The notes beneath the pieces are model-generated. The model did no database searches. It worked only from the letters and a program-made list of their open reading frames with translations, and had not been told where the DNA came from. This document shows, piece after piece, positions 24,223 to 32,180 of a DNA stretch of 33,320 nucleotides. Each line of letters begins with the position of its first letter. Position 1 is the stretch's first letter. A program made the position numbers and the translations under genes. The DNA comes from Cytophagaceae bacterium (GTDB taxonomy: Bacteria > Bacteroidota > Bacteroidia > Flavobacteriales > Flavobacteriaceae). Where the stretch lies: positions 1-33,320 of the forward strand of contig PAUP01000053.1 in NCBI GenBank assembly GCA_002712765.1, written 5' to 3'.

Positions 24223-24940
24223 GTCTGGCGAGATAATCATAATGCGGGCCTTCCATAATTAGTCTACACTGCAATCCGTTTTGAGTGGCAAAGCTAGCTA
24301 ATGTTTCAAAATCGAGATATAACCACTCAAATAAAGGACCTTTCTCACCTTTATAATGCATTTGATAGGTCACCTCGCCATAGTACTCTTTGTGTGTGTC
24401 TACCCAAAAACCACCATCTTCATCTTCGTACATATATTTGATATCAGAACTATCTATTAAGATTTGCCCCTCTGCAGAGAGTAGTGCTTTTAAATGTTGT
24501 AAAGCGTCATCTACATTGGCAATTGTACCAAAAATACCTGTTCCGTTCATCAGTAATAATAGGGTGTCGTACTGGCCTTTATGCTCAAAAACATTTTGGT
24601 TGAGCAGGCGATAGGGTGCGGTTGCACTACTTTTTTCTAGACGCTTTCGCGAAAAATCGATCGCACCTCTTGAAAGATCAAGCCCCATGACCTCAATACC
24701 CTGCTCGTGTAACCACAAGCTATGACTCCCAGCTCCCGAACCAATATCTAAGGTCTTGCCCTTGCACAACTTCAAGGCTTGTTGTTCTATCTGTGGCATT
24801 TCATCATAAGATCGGCAGAGATAGGCTAGGGGTAAATAATCATCATCGGCTATAGACGAAGATACGATGATGTCTTGTGTGGTTTGACCTTTGTCAATAT
24901 CGTTTAGGGCAAGTCCAAAAATATCTGAAGAAGGTGTCAT
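24209..24940 (-). CDS. Class I SAM-dependent methyltransferase
   Basis: A 243-residue cytosolic methyltransferase. The start chosen is ATG 24940 (MTPSSDIFGLALNDIDKGQ). The frame is open further upstream, but that part overlaps the divergent YkgJ-like gene. Motif I is TLDIGSGAGSHSLWLHEQG, with the acidic end of strand 2 in VMGLDLSRGAIDFSRKRL. Strand 4 motifs are LLLLMNGTGIFG, and ILIDSSDIKYMY follows. The substrate is unknown. A degenerate copy of the palindromic repeat (24642-24654) lies in the ribose-binding region, read as FSRKR rather than AFAKA. The 3' end overlaps DUF2059 by 14 bp. Confidence 0.88.
   Translation of the reverse strand: MTPSSDIFGLALNDIDKGQTTQDIIVSSSIADDDYLPLAYLCRSYDEMPQIEQQALKLCKGKTLDIGSGAGSHSLWLHEQGIEVMGLDLSRGAIDFSRKRLEKSSATAPYRLLNQNVFEHKGQYDTLLLLMNGTGIFGTIANVDDALQHLKALLSAEGQILIDSSDIKYMYEDEDGGFWVDTHKEYYGEVTYQMHYKGEKGPLFEWLYLDFETLASFATQNGLQCRLIMEGPHYDYLARLTLA
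24642..24654. repeat. Degenerate palindromic repeat copy 5
   Basis: CGCTTTCGCGAAA followed by AAT: the left 13 bp match, the last three are lost. It is in the methyltransferase gene and in a different frame from the intact coding copies. Confidence 0.8.
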
Positions 24941-24950
24941 GAGGTATAAG

Positions 24951-24958
24951 TATATTTG
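24951..24958 (+). promoter_or_regulatory. -7-like element directly ahead of the YkgJ-like gene
   Basis: TATATTTG, a full TAnnTTTG match, ends 4 bp before the ATG at 24963, within the 22-bp divergent gap. If used, the mRNA would have almost no leader. The -33 region would be inside the methyltransferase coding sequence; no clean TTG is present there. Confidence 0.4.
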
Positions 24959-24962
24959 CGCT

Positions 24963-25463
24963 ATGGAAGAGATCATAAAAGCCCTACCAAAACGGGCCAA
25001 AGATAAGGAGAATGAAAACAAGAAGTTTTTTGCCAAGCTCAGAGCCAAACCTCCCAAGAATCTCGACTACATGATGCAAGAATTGCATGAGCAGGAATTT
25101 CAAGTGACAGATTGTTTGTCTTGTGCCAATTGTTGTAAAACTACAGGTCCGCTTTTTACTGCCAAAGATATCAGTCGTATATCCAAACGCTTTAAGATGA
25201 AAGAGTTTGACTTTATACAACAGTATTTGCGTATAGATGAAGATAACGACTATGTATTACAACAAACACCTTGTGTTTTTCTTGGAGCAGATAACTACTG
25301 TTCAATTTACGAATATCGACCTAAAGCCTGTCGCGAATTTCCGCATACCGACCGCAAAAAATTTCAACAGATATCCAAACTCACTTTGGAGAATGTAAAA
25401 ATGTGTCCGGCCGCTTTTAATATAGTGGAGGCGCTAAAAGAAAGCGTTGCCAAAGGCAAATAA
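24963..25463 (+). CDS. YkgJ-family cysteine cluster protein
   Basis: A 166-residue protein of the YkgJ family. The start at 24963 (MEEIIKALPKRAKDKENE) is preferred, as the upstream extension runs into the divergent methyltransferase. The Cys pattern is DCLSCANCCKT, CVFLGADNYCSIYEYRPKACREFP and MCPAAF, eight conserved-looking Cys likely to hold an Fe-S or zinc site. RPKACREFPHTD matches the usual family RP..CR.FP block. The N-terminal 45 residues are highly charged and helical. The biochemical role is not known to me; no partner gene is evident. Confidence 0.88.
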   Translation: MEEIIKALPKRAKDKENENKKFFAKLRAKPPKNLDYMMQELHEQEFQVTDCLSCANCCKTTGPLFTAKDISRISKRFKMKEFDFIQQYLRIDEDNDYVLQQTPCVFLGADNYCSIYEYRPKACREFPHTDRKKFQQISKLTLENVKMCPAAFNIVEALKESVAKGK

Positions 25464-25561
25464 ACTCCAAAATCTGCTCGCTTTTGACCAGGAGTTTTAT
25501 GCGCACTCTCACTAGTATGACCCACACCAAGGCACTATTGATTTATTTTTTTTGAAGTTGT

Positions 25562-25587
25562 TGTAACAAATAGACAAGCAACTCGTC
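25562..25587 (+). promoter_or_regulatory. ECF-type promoter candidate (TGTAAC-N16-CGTC)
   Basis: TGTAAC at 25562-25567 and CGTC at 25584-25587 are separated by 16 bp, the arrangement of many ECF-sigma promoters (for example SigX/SigW type AAC...CGTC). It ends 23 bp before the ATG of the sigma gene. TTGTT/AACAA around the -35 forms a small inverted repeat. Autoregulation by the downstream sigma factor is inferred. Confidence 0.55.
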
Positions 25588-25610
25588 TTCCTAATAACTA
25601 ACCAAGCAGC

Positions 25611-26120
25611 ATGGATCAAACAACATTCATACAGCAAGTGAATCCGTTTAAGGATAAGGTATACCGCGTGGCCAAGCGATTGCTAGTATCTGATGACGAG
25701 GCTCAGGACGCTACTCAGGAAATACTCCTGAAACTATGGACGCACCGATCTAAGTTTGCACAATATCGAAGTGTAGAAGCATTTGCGATGACAATGACCA
25801 AGAATTATTGTTATGACAAGCTCAAGGCCAAGAGTAGTTCCAATTTAAAAATTGTTCATAACAATTATGAAGATCATTCCTGGAACACAGGACGTCAGGT
25901 CGAAGTGGCCGATGAGGTCGCATGGGTTTTTAAATTGATGAAAGATTTGCCCAAGCAACAACAACTCATCGTGCAGCTTAGAGATATTGAACAATTTAAC
26001 AATAGCGAGATAGCAGACATGCTCGAAATGAATGAAACGGCAGTTCGGGTGGCGCTATCAAGAGCGAGAAAAACATTGAGAGAAGCATTAATTAAAAAAC
26101 AGAATTATGGAATCCAATAA
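25611..26120 (+). CDS. ECF-type RNA polymerase sigma factor
   Basis: A 169-residue ECF sigma factor. Region 2 (about 15-85) shows YRVAKRLLVSDDEAQDATQEILLKLWTH, with -10 recognition around AFAMTMTKNYCYDKLK. Region 4 (about 108-160) has LPKQQQLIVQLRDIEQFNNSEIADMLEMNETAVRVALSRARKTLRE, a complete helix-turn-helix for -35 binding. It lies at the head of a four-gene unit: the anti-sigma-like gene overlaps its 3' end by 14 bp, then two DUF4252 genes. The TGTAAC-N16-CGTC element upstream suggests that it controls its own operon. Confidence 0.94.
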   Translation: MDQTTFIQQVNPFKDKVYRVAKRLLVSDDEAQDATQEILLKLWTHRSKFAQYRSVEAFAMTMTKNYCYDKLKAKSSSNLKIVHNNYEDHSWNTGRQVEVADEVAWVFKLMKDLPKQQQLIVQLRDIEQFNNSEIADMLEMNETAVRVALSRARKTLREALIKKQNYGIQ

Positions 26121-26544
26121 GGTAGAGCGACTGTTGGAACGCTATTTTGAAGGCGAGACCAATCTGACAGAGGAAAAAGTCCTGAGAACCTACTTCACAT
26201 CGGGTGAGGTGGCACCACATCTACAGGCATATGTCGGGCTGTTTTCAGCTTTCGCGAAAGCGCAAGAAGACACATTTGAATCGCCTATTGTGATTCCTAG
26301 TAAAAGAAGAAATACCACTTGGTTGGTAAGTGCTGTAGCCATTGTATTAGTAACTATAGGCTTTTTTATACAGCAACAGTCAAGCGAGCAAACAGTAAGC
26401 GGTGATTTTAAGGATAATCCTGAAATGGCCGTATTAAAAGCAAAACAATCACTGTTGTTAGTCTCAAGAATGATCAATCAAAGTACGTCGCAGCTGGGCG
26501 CCGTAAAAGCCTTTGATAATGCACCCAGTCCATTTTTTAAATAA
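26107..26544 (+). CDS. Probable anti-sigma factor, single-span membrane protein
   Basis: A 145-residue protein overlapping the sigma gene by 14 bp. The N-terminal cytoplasmic part (KVERLLERYFEGETNLTEEKVLRTYF, residues 5-30) resembles the start of many Bacteroidota anti-sigma proteins. It is followed by one span at about residues 73-90 (WLVSAVAIVLVTIGFFI) and a periplasmic tail of about 55 residues. There is no HxxxCxxC zinc-finger motif, so it is not a ZAS-type factor. A palindromic repeat copy (26248-26262) encodes SAFAKAQ just before the span. The assignment rests on position, topology and the N-terminal pattern. It is short for an FecR-type anti-sigma and lacks that domain. Confidence 0.7.
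   Translation: MESNKVERLLERYFEGETNLTEEKVLRTYFTSGEVAPHLQAYVGLFSAFAKAQEDTFESPIVIPSKRRNTTWLVSAVAIVLVTIGFFIQQQSSEQTVSGDFKDNPEMAVLKAKQSLLLVSRMINQSTSQLGAVKAFDNAPSPFFK
26248..26262. repeat. Palindromic repeat copy 6 (15 of 16 bp)
   Basis: GCTTTCGCGAAAGCG preceded by A instead of C. The 14-bp palindromic core is intact. It is in the anti-sigma-like gene, read as SAFAKAQ. Confidence 0.95.
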
Positions 26545-26564
26545 AATTTTTAAATCAAAAAACA

Positions 26565-27101
26565 ATGAAAAAAGTAATAGTAGCCTTAGCCTTTGTATTG
26601 TCGTCTATAGCCGTAACAGCACAAAGTGAATTTGACAAATTTGAAGATGTAAAAGGCGTGCAGTCTTTGATTATGAATCAAAAGATGTTCAAATTGTTGA
26701 GTAAAGTAGATCTCAATGCTTCAGATCCTGAAGTACAGGCCTACAAAGAATTGGTAGACAATCTTGAGAATATTAAGATGTATACCAGTAGCGATGCAGG
26801 TGTAATGTCACAAATGGCAGGCGCGATGAAATCCTATTTAGGGAAAGGGAAATTACAAGAACTCATGCGTGCTACCGGAGACGAGGGTACCGCAAAATTC
26901 TACTACATCCCTGGTAAAACCGATGATTACGTAAGCGAATTTGTTATGTTTCTCAACGGAAGCGTAGATGGAGAGAATCGCGCAGTGTTTTTTCAACTCA
27001 CAGGTAATATCGATTTAAAGCAAGTGTCTAAACTCGCTCAAGAATTCGATTTCAAGGGTAGTGACGAGCTTAAGGATGTAGAAAACGCTAAAAAAGGATA
27101 A
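26565..27101 (+). CDS. DUF4252 exported protein
   Basis: A 178-residue DUF4252 protein with a cleavable signal peptide (MKKVIVALAFVLSSIAVTAQ). The domain shows the usual FDKF...KGVQSLIMNQKMFKLLSKVD opening, then ENIKMYTSSDAGVMSQMAGAMKSYL, and the late FVMFLNGSVDGENRAVFFQLTGNIDLKQVSKLAQEF block. It is 20 bp downstream of the anti-sigma-like gene and 3 bp upstream of its lipoprotein paralogue. Function is unknown; the location suggests the ECF regulon. Predicted periplasmic or surface-exposed. Confidence 0.9.
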   Translation: MKKVIVALAFVLSSIAVTAQSEFDKFEDVKGVQSLIMNQKMFKLLSKVDLNASDPEVQAYKELVDNLENIKMYTSSDAGVMSQMAGAMKSYLGKGKLQELMRATGDEGTAKFYYIPGKTDDYVSEFVMFLNGSVDGENRAVFFQLTGNIDLKQVSKLAQEFDFKGSDELKDVENAKKG

Positions 27102-27104
27102 ATC

Positions 27105-27653
27105 ATGAAAACAACAATAAAAAGTATACTGGCAGTTGTTGTGTGCAGTTTGCTCTTGGTAAGCTGTAACAATCAGCAAAGCTTGCAGGAGTATTATGTA
27201 GACAATCAAGAAAATGCCAATTTTGTAATGGTCGATGTACCTACGAGCCTAATAAGTGAGGATAGTCAAGCCCTGGATGCCGAGCAAAAAAAGATTTTAA
27301 AAACCTTGCGCAAAATCAACATCATGGCCTATCCTTTAAAAGAGGATACCCAGGCTAATTTTGAAAGCGAGAAAACTAAAGTTAACACGATTTTGGCCTC
27401 TGATGATTATCAAGAATTGATGAAAGTCAACTCGGATATGGGCGCTATGAAACTCTATTTTAGAGGAGAAGAAGATGCTATAGACGAGGTGGTTGTATTT
27501 GCCTCTCAAGATACCAAAGGCTTTATGTTAGCGCGTTTACTAGGCGATGATATGAATATTGGAGATATGATGAAACTCGCTCAATCTATGGAGAAAGGTG
27601 ACATTGATGTTTCTCAATTTGAAGGTGTCATGGATGTTTTTAATGACAATTAA
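27105..27653 (+). CDS. DUF4252 lipoprotein
   Basis: A 182-residue paralogue of the preceding protein, but lipid-anchored (LAVVVCSLLLVSCNN, lipobox Cys at about residue 21). It retains the NFVMVDVPTSLI opening, a KTLRKINIMAYPLKED strand, MGAMKLYFRGEEDAIDEVVVFASQDTKGFMLARLLGDDMNIGDMMKLAQSME, and an acidic C-terminus. It is the last gene of the ECF unit, followed by a terminator about 50 bp later. The two DUF4252 copies differ mainly in how they are anchored, so they may act at different membrane faces or as a pair. Confidence 0.9.
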   Translation: MKTTIKSILAVVVCSLLLVSCNNQQSLQEYYVDNQENANFVMVDVPTSLISEDSQALDAEQKKILKTLRKINIMAYPLKEDTQANFESEKTKVNTILASDDYQELMKVNSDMGAMKLYFRGEEDAIDEVVVFASQDTKGFMLARLLGDDMNIGDMMKLAQSMEKGDIDVSQFEGVMDVFNDN

Positions 27654-27705
27654 GCTAGCGGTATATCACGCGATAACCACCCAATTGTAGGTGTTGAACA
27701 ACCTA

Positions 27706-27735
27706 AAACTCCCGTCATAGCACGGGAGTTTTTTT
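27706..27735. terminator. Intrinsic terminator after the DUF4252 pair
   Basis: A 10-bp stem AAACTCCCGT/ACGGGAGTTT (27706-27715 with 27722-27731), loop CATAGC, then T to 27735. Because it lies between convergent genes it may also act on the SulP transcript; the A-run on the other side is shorter. Confidence 0.85.
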
Positions 27736-27763
27736 ATGGTTATACCTTTGCTACAATGTCAGT

Positions 27764-29410
27764 TTAGACCTCGGCGTCCATTACATCGGTAACCACGTGA
27801 TATCTCGGATCGTCTATTGCCGACTCTATAACAGTTTCAAATTCTGGATTGGCTTTTAATAGCAAGGCTTTACATTCTGGGCTGAGGTGGGTTAGTTTAA
27901 TATCTTTACCAGCATCCAAATATTTATTGGCCACATTGCGCAGCGCTTCTATGCCCGAATGATCATTAACCTGAGATTCTATAAAATCAATTTCGACTTT
28001 ATCTGGATCGTTGCGCACATCAAATTTGGCATTAAAATTTTGGATAGACCCAAAAAATAGGGGTCCCCATATTTGGTACACCTTAGTGCCATCTGGTTTG
28101 AGGTGTTTTCTCGCTCTAATTCGAATCGCATTGCGCCAAGCAAATACAAGCGCACTCATAATCACCCCTGCAATAACAGCAATGGCCAAGTCTTTCCAAA
28201 CGGTAATGGCAGAAACGGCAATCAAGACAAATGCATCGGCTAGCGGTATTTTATTTATGATTCTAAAACTAGACCAAGCAAAGGTGCCAATAACCACCAT
28301 AAACATAACACCCACTAGTGCAGCAATAGGAATTTGCTCAATAAGTGGGGCACCAAACAATACAAAACACAACAGTGCCACGGCAGCAACGATGCCCGAT
28401 AACCTACCACGACCTCCAGAATTGACATTGATAATAGATTGTCCAATCATGGCACAACCCCCCATACCTCCAAAAAGGCCATTGATGATATTAGCACTTC
28501 CTTGAGCCACACATTCTCTATTTCCAGAGCCTCGTGTTTCTGTAAGATCATCGATAAGATTTAAGGTCATCAATGACTCTATAAGACCTACGGCTGCCAA
28601 GACTCCAGCAGTAGATATAATAAGCCCCCAGTGACCTTCTAAAGTATCCAGGAGACTAAAAATTTGTATTTGAAAGCTAGGCAAGCCACCCTCCAATCCC
28701 GATCCCCCGCCGTCACGAATAAAAGATCCTACCGTACTCATATCCAATTTTCCAAATATCACTACAGCGGCAACCACAAGAATAGCTACCAAAGCCGCGG
28801 GTACCTTTTTAGTTAGTTTTGGTAAAAAATACATAATAGCCATAGTAAGGCCTACAAATGCCATCATCAACCAAAAGGAACCATTGGCAAATAGATCCGA
28901 AAACCATTGTCCAGGCTCGCTCCATAGGCTTACACCCTCTGGAGTAACCTCAGGAAAGAGCGATAATTGTGACAAGAAAATGACAATTGCAAGTCCATTG
29001 ACAAATCCCATCATTACTGGATGTGGGATCAAGCGCACAAATTTACCGAGTTTAAAAATTCCGGCGGTTATTTGAATAGCTCCCACAAAGAGCAAGGTGA
29101 TAAATAACCACTGCAAACCGAGGTTTTCTATGGGTGTTGCCAGCGCATCACCTACTTCATTTCCCTTTTGGATCATATGTACCATAACTACTGCCATGGC
29201 TCCTGTGGCACCAGAGATCATACCCGGTCTTCCTCCAAATACAGCCGTCACGATACCCATCATAAAGGCACCGTAAAGACCAACCAAAGGATCTATACCA
29301 GCCACAAAGGCAAACGCTACGGCTTCTGGGACTAAAGCCAATGCAACGGTCAATCCGGAGAGGATATCGTTTTTTGGATTGACTGTAAAATTATTAAATA
29401 GTGCTGTCAT
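27764..29410 (-). CDS. SulP-family inorganic anion transporter
   Basis: A 548-residue inner-membrane transporter of the SLC26/SulP family with about 12-14 hydrophobic segments, carrying sulfate, bicarbonate or another small anion. The start ATG 29410 gives MTALFNNFTVNPKNDILSGL, leading into TVALALVPEAVAFAFVAGIDPLVGLYGAF, the family N-terminal signature. The core shows ATGAMAVVM, NGLAIVIFLSQL and ESLMTLNLIDDLTETRGSGNRECVAQGSANIINGLFGGMGG. A C-terminal STAS domain (about 435-545) includes VNDHSGIEAL, the place of the DSS/DHSG regulatory site. Relatives are sodium-bicarbonate (BicA) or sulfate carriers; the sequence does not discriminate. The minus strand TATCTTTG at 29439-29432 is a candidate -7 element. 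Confidence 0.93.
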   Translation of the reverse strand: MTALFNNFTVNPKNDILSGLTVALALVPEAVAFAFVAGIDPLVGLYGAFMMGIVTAVFGGRPGMISGATGAMAVVMVHMIQKGNEVGDALATPIENLGLQWLFITLLFVGAIQITAGIFKLGKFVRLIPHPVMMGFVNGLAIVIFLSQLSLFPEVTPEGVSLWSEPGQWFSDLFANGSFWLMMAFVGLTMAIMYFLPKLTKKVPAALVAILVVAAVVIFGKLDMSTVGSFIRDGGGSGLEGGLPSFQIQIFSLLDTLEGHWGLIISTAGVLAAVGLIESLMTLNLIDDLTETRGSGNRECVAQGSANIINGLFGGMGGCAMIGQSIINVNSGGRGRLSGIVAAVALLCFVLFGAPLIEQIPIAALVGVMFMVVIGTFAWSSFRIINKIPLADAFVLIAVSAITVWKDLAIAVIAGVIMSALVFAWRNAIRIRARKHLKPDGTKVYQIWGPLFFGSIQNFNAKFDVRNDPDKVEIDFIESQVNDHSGIEALRNVANKYLDAGKDIKLTHLSPECKALLLKANPEFETVIESAIDDPRYHVVTDVMDAEV

Positions 29411-29431
29411 GAGGCAAATTTTCAAAGGGCG

Positions 29432-29439
29432 CAAAGATA
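29432..29439 (-). promoter_or_regulatory. Candidate -7 element of the SulP gene
   Basis: The minus strand reads TATCTTTG, a full TAnnTTTG match, 21 bp before the ATG at 29410. No TTG lies at the usual -33 distance. Confidence 0.45.
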
Positions 29440-29600
29440 TGATATTCTTTGCGGTAGCACTAATAGCAACAATCTAATTTTTGAAACAGACTCTTGTTGT
29501 GGTGTGCCAGCCATAGTAAGTATAATTTTAATACGGGATCAACCTAGAGGCGTTATCGCAAACAACTAGCTCGATTGAGTACAACCCAATAAATAAGCCC

Positions 29601-29608
29601 TACATTTG
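29601..29608 (+). promoter_or_regulatory. Candidate -7 element of the DEAD-box gene
   Basis: TACATTTG fits TAnnTTTG. A TTG at 29575-29577 lies 23 bp upstream, slightly long for the -33 element. The predicted leader to the ATG at 29663 is about 50 nt. Confidence 0.5.
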
Positions 29609-29662
29609 CCCAAAATTGAAATGAGTGATTCTTGCGTAATTGACATTTCTTAAACCATATTT

Positions 29663-30946
29663 ATGTCATTTGAATCATTAGGCCTTTCTCCATCATTGTT
29701 GAAAGCCGTAAGTAAAAAGGGATATACCCAACCTTCACCCATACAAGAAAAGGCCATTCCAAAAATATTGGAAGGCAAGGACGTACTGGCTTCTGCTCAA
29801 ACAGGAACAGGGAAGACCGCTGGATTTACCCTTCCTATATTACAACTCCTATCAGAAAAAAGACCAGATAAAAAACGTGTTATACGTTCGCTTATTTTGA
29901 CCCCCACACGAGAATTGGCGGCCCAGATACATGAAAATGTAACCGCATATAGTAGCTTTCTCGATATTCGTGCTACGGTTATTTTTGGTGGTGTCAATGC
30001 CAATCCTCAAATTAGAACACTACGACAAGGGGTTGATATTCTTATTGCTACTCCAGGTCGCTTACTCGACTTACAGCACCAGGGATATATTTCGCTCAAA
30101 AGCGTAGAAATTCTAGTGCTAGACGAGGCAGACCGTATGCTCGATATGGGTTTTGTAAGAGACATCAAACGCATTATGGCCTTATTACCTAAACAGCGTC
30201 AGAGTTTGTTGTTTAGTGCGACCTTTTCGGCAGCGATTAAAGATTTGGCCAATGGGCTATTACATCAGCCTATTCTTATCGAGGCCACCCCAGAAAACAC
30301 CACTGCCGAAAAGGTATCCCATAAGATCTATCGCGTCGATAAAGCAAACAAAGCAGCCTTAACTATAGCTTTGATCAAAGAAGGCAACTGGGATCAAGTA
30401 TTGGTTTTTACACGTACCAAGCACGGTGCCAATCGATTGAGTAAAAAATTAGATAAGGCAGGTATTAGCAGTGCCGCTATTCACGGTAATAAAACCCAAA
30501 ATGCTCGTACCAAGGCATTAGCAGGATTTAAGGACAACAGTATTCGCGTATTGGTAGCTACCGATATAGCAGCGCGTGGTTTGGATATACCACTGTTACC
30601 ACATGTGATCAATTACGAACTGCCTAATGTCCCAGAAGACTATGTACACCGCATAGGACGAACGGGTAGAGCAGGAGCCGAAGGAGAGGCCATATCACTA
30701 GTAGGCCTAGACGAAAAAGATTATGTGAGAGGTATTGAGCGCTTGCTAGCACAAAAAATATCAAAAGAAGTTGTGCCTGGTTTTGAGCCTACAGATACTG
30801 TAGAGAGTCTCAACGAGGCTGCAAAGCAACAAAATTCGGGAAGACCAGATCGCAGAAATAGTAGGGGGCAAAAAAGCCAGCAGGGCTCGAGGTCATCAAA
30901 AAATAATACTAGAGGTCGTAATAAGCGCAGTGGCTCACGTCGTTAG
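29663..30946 (+). CDS. DEAD-box RNA helicase, RhlE-like
   Basis: A 427-residue ATP-dependent RNA helicase. The motifs run in order: Q-motif GYTQPSPIQ (20-28), motif I AQTGTGKT (45-52), [22 protein letters not shown] at 154-157 ([14 protein letters not shown]), SAT at 185-187, and then ARGLDIP and [10 protein letters not shown]. The core is followed by a basic, Arg/Gly/Ser-rich disordered tail from about residue 385, rich in R-G and S-R pairs, that would bind RNA non-specifically. Such helicases act in ribosome assembly, RNA decay and cold adaptation. The gene is complete and alone between the SulP and serine hydrolase genes. Confidence 0.95.
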   Translation: MSFESLGLSPSLLKAVSKKGYTQPSPIQEKAIPKILEGKDVLASAQTGTGKTAGFTLPILQLLSEKRPDKKRVIRSLILTPTRELAAQIHENVTAYSSFLDIRATVIFGGVNANPQIRTLRQGVDILIATPGRLLDLQHQGYISLKSVEILVLDEADRMLDMGFVRDIKRIMALLPKQRQSLLFSATFSAAIKDLANGLLHQPILIEATPENTTAEKVSHKIYRVDKANKAALTIALIKEGNWDQVLVFTRTKHGANRLSKKLDKAGISSAAIHGNKTQNARTKALAGFKDNSIRVLVATDIAARGLDIPLLPHVINYELPNVPEDYVHRIGRTGRAGAEGEAISLVGLDEKDYVRGIERLLAQKISKEVVPGFEPTDTVESLNEAAKQQNSGRPDRRNSRGQKSQQGSRSSKNNTRGRNKRSGSRR

Positions 30947-30969
30947 CCTATACAAATCACAACACCTAA

Positions 30970-32100
30970 TTATAGCGACGCTTTGCGATCAATTTCAAAT
31001 TGATGCAGCTCTCGTCCCAACTGTGCCAAAAACGGAATGCCAATGCTTTCATACTGGTATTGGTCATCGTTAAATATGCCATTTTCGTTTACCAATACCG
31101 TTGCCGACAACAAAAAGTGAACCTGGGCCTGGGTATCTACGATATAAGCGGTTTCGGTGAGGGTGCCATAGGCATATCCAACCTTATTGTATATCGTAAT
31201 ATGATCGGGAATGGGAGATTCTGAATCTCCAAATAGAAAAAATTTGACATAACTGTCGGGATAAGATTCTTGATCATATCCCGCTTCTCTGGGCCGTTGT
31301 TTCATGGCTTTGGTTAATCGCTGTCTAATGGCCGGGGTAAGCTGTAACCGTTCTTCTTGAGAAAATGCAGCAGGAAAAAACAAGCGTTTGATAAACCCAT
31401 GCTGTGTCTCTAGCGGAAAATAGTTTTTATCATCAAAGTCAAACGGACGCATCTTGAGCGCTCCCTCTTTGATATATCCAATTCCTTTCTTTGCCTTTTT
31501 GACAGTGATAGGACTTAAAGAGCTATCTGTAGTGTCTCCAAGTCGTAATGGCTGTCCTTCGTAGGTAGGAAAAAAGCGCAGTTCACTTCTATCGGCACGG
31601 GCGGCATGCGTCGTAGACAGCCGATGTGCCAGTCTAAAAGGACCCACATCAAGCGCAGCCATGCGGTTATTGATATAATCACGTCCTAGGGCTTCATAAA
31701 GTCTATTATAAGCCTCATTGTCACTAACGGCAAAAATCTGTCGTATGTCATCGGCTATGGTATGTACAGCGCTATCGCGCGAACTAACATATTTGACATC
31801 CAGATTGAGTTCAGGATGTTGGGCAACATATTCGGCGGCAAGAACGGCCATGGGTAACTTAACTGTACTGGCCGGATAAAAGTAATTTTTGGTCTTTAAC
31901 TGAAATTCGTGATCTGTAAATTCTAAGGTACCGGTATCGGTAGTGTCAATTTGGGTAAAAAGGATTTGAACTTCGTGTTGGTCTAAGTTTTGACGCACCT
32001 TGGCAATTTGTGGCGATCCAGACTGCATTACTTGGTCTACCGGATTGGTAGTGCAAGAGACCAAAAGACCTAGTACAATAATCAATATTCCCCCTTTCAT
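30970..32100 (-). CDS. Class A beta-lactamase-like serine hydrolase, lipoprotein
   Basis: A 376-residue lipoprotein (LGLLVSCTT, lipobox Cys near residue 16) with a serine beta-lactamase/PBP fold. Visible motifs are SxxK at S78-K81 (YPASTVKLPMAVLA), SDN at 126-128 (FAVSDNEAYNRL) and a KxG-type strand YNKVGYAYGTLTE late in the sequence. Residues between 140 and 290 are a long insert (to FPAAFSQEERLQLTPAIRQ) not present in TEM-like enzymes. No Glu166-type omega loop is evident, so it is more likely a carboxypeptidase-like hydrolase than a true beta-lactamase. It lies 80 bp downstream of lysA, beyond a hairpin. Confidence 0.85.
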   Translation of the reverse strand: MKGGILIIVLGLLVSCTTNPVDQVMQSGSPQIAKVRQNLDQHEVQILFTQIDTTDTGTLEFTDHEFQLKTKNYFYPASTVKLPMAVLAAEYVAQHPELNLDVKYVSSRDSAVHTIADDIRQIFAVSDNEAYNRLYEALGRDYINNRMAALDVGPFRLAHRLSTTHAARADRSELRFFPTYEGQPLRLGDTTDSSLSPITVKKAKKGIGYIKEGALKMRPFDFDDKNYFPLETQHGFIKRLFFPAAFSQEERLQLTPAIRQRLTKAMKQRPREAGYDQESYPDSYVKFFLFGDSESPIPDHITIYNKVGYAYGTLTETAYIVDTQAQVHFLLSATVLVNENGIFNDDQYQYESIGIPFLAQLGRELHQFEIDRKASL

Positions 32101-32125
32101 ACCTTAAAAATAAGAAATGCAATAG

Positions 32126-32155
32126 AAACAGCCCTCTTCTTAGAGGGCTGTTTTT
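32126..32155. terminator. Hairpin between lysA and the serine hydrolase gene
   Basis: A 12-bp perfect stem AAACAGCCCTCT/AGAGGGCTGTTT (32126-32137 with 32142-32153), loop TCTT, with T-runs on both sides. It lies just beyond the lysA stop and would terminate lysA on the minus strand, so the hydrolase probably has its own promoter. Confidence 0.75.
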
Positions 32156-32180
32156 ATAGTGTTTTGAATTTGATGAACGA

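Noticed and set aside
30970-32100. True beta-lactamase resistance gene
   Set aside because: SxxK, SDN and KxG-like motifs are present, but there is a long insert and no evident omega-loop Glu, and nothing in the context suggests resistance.
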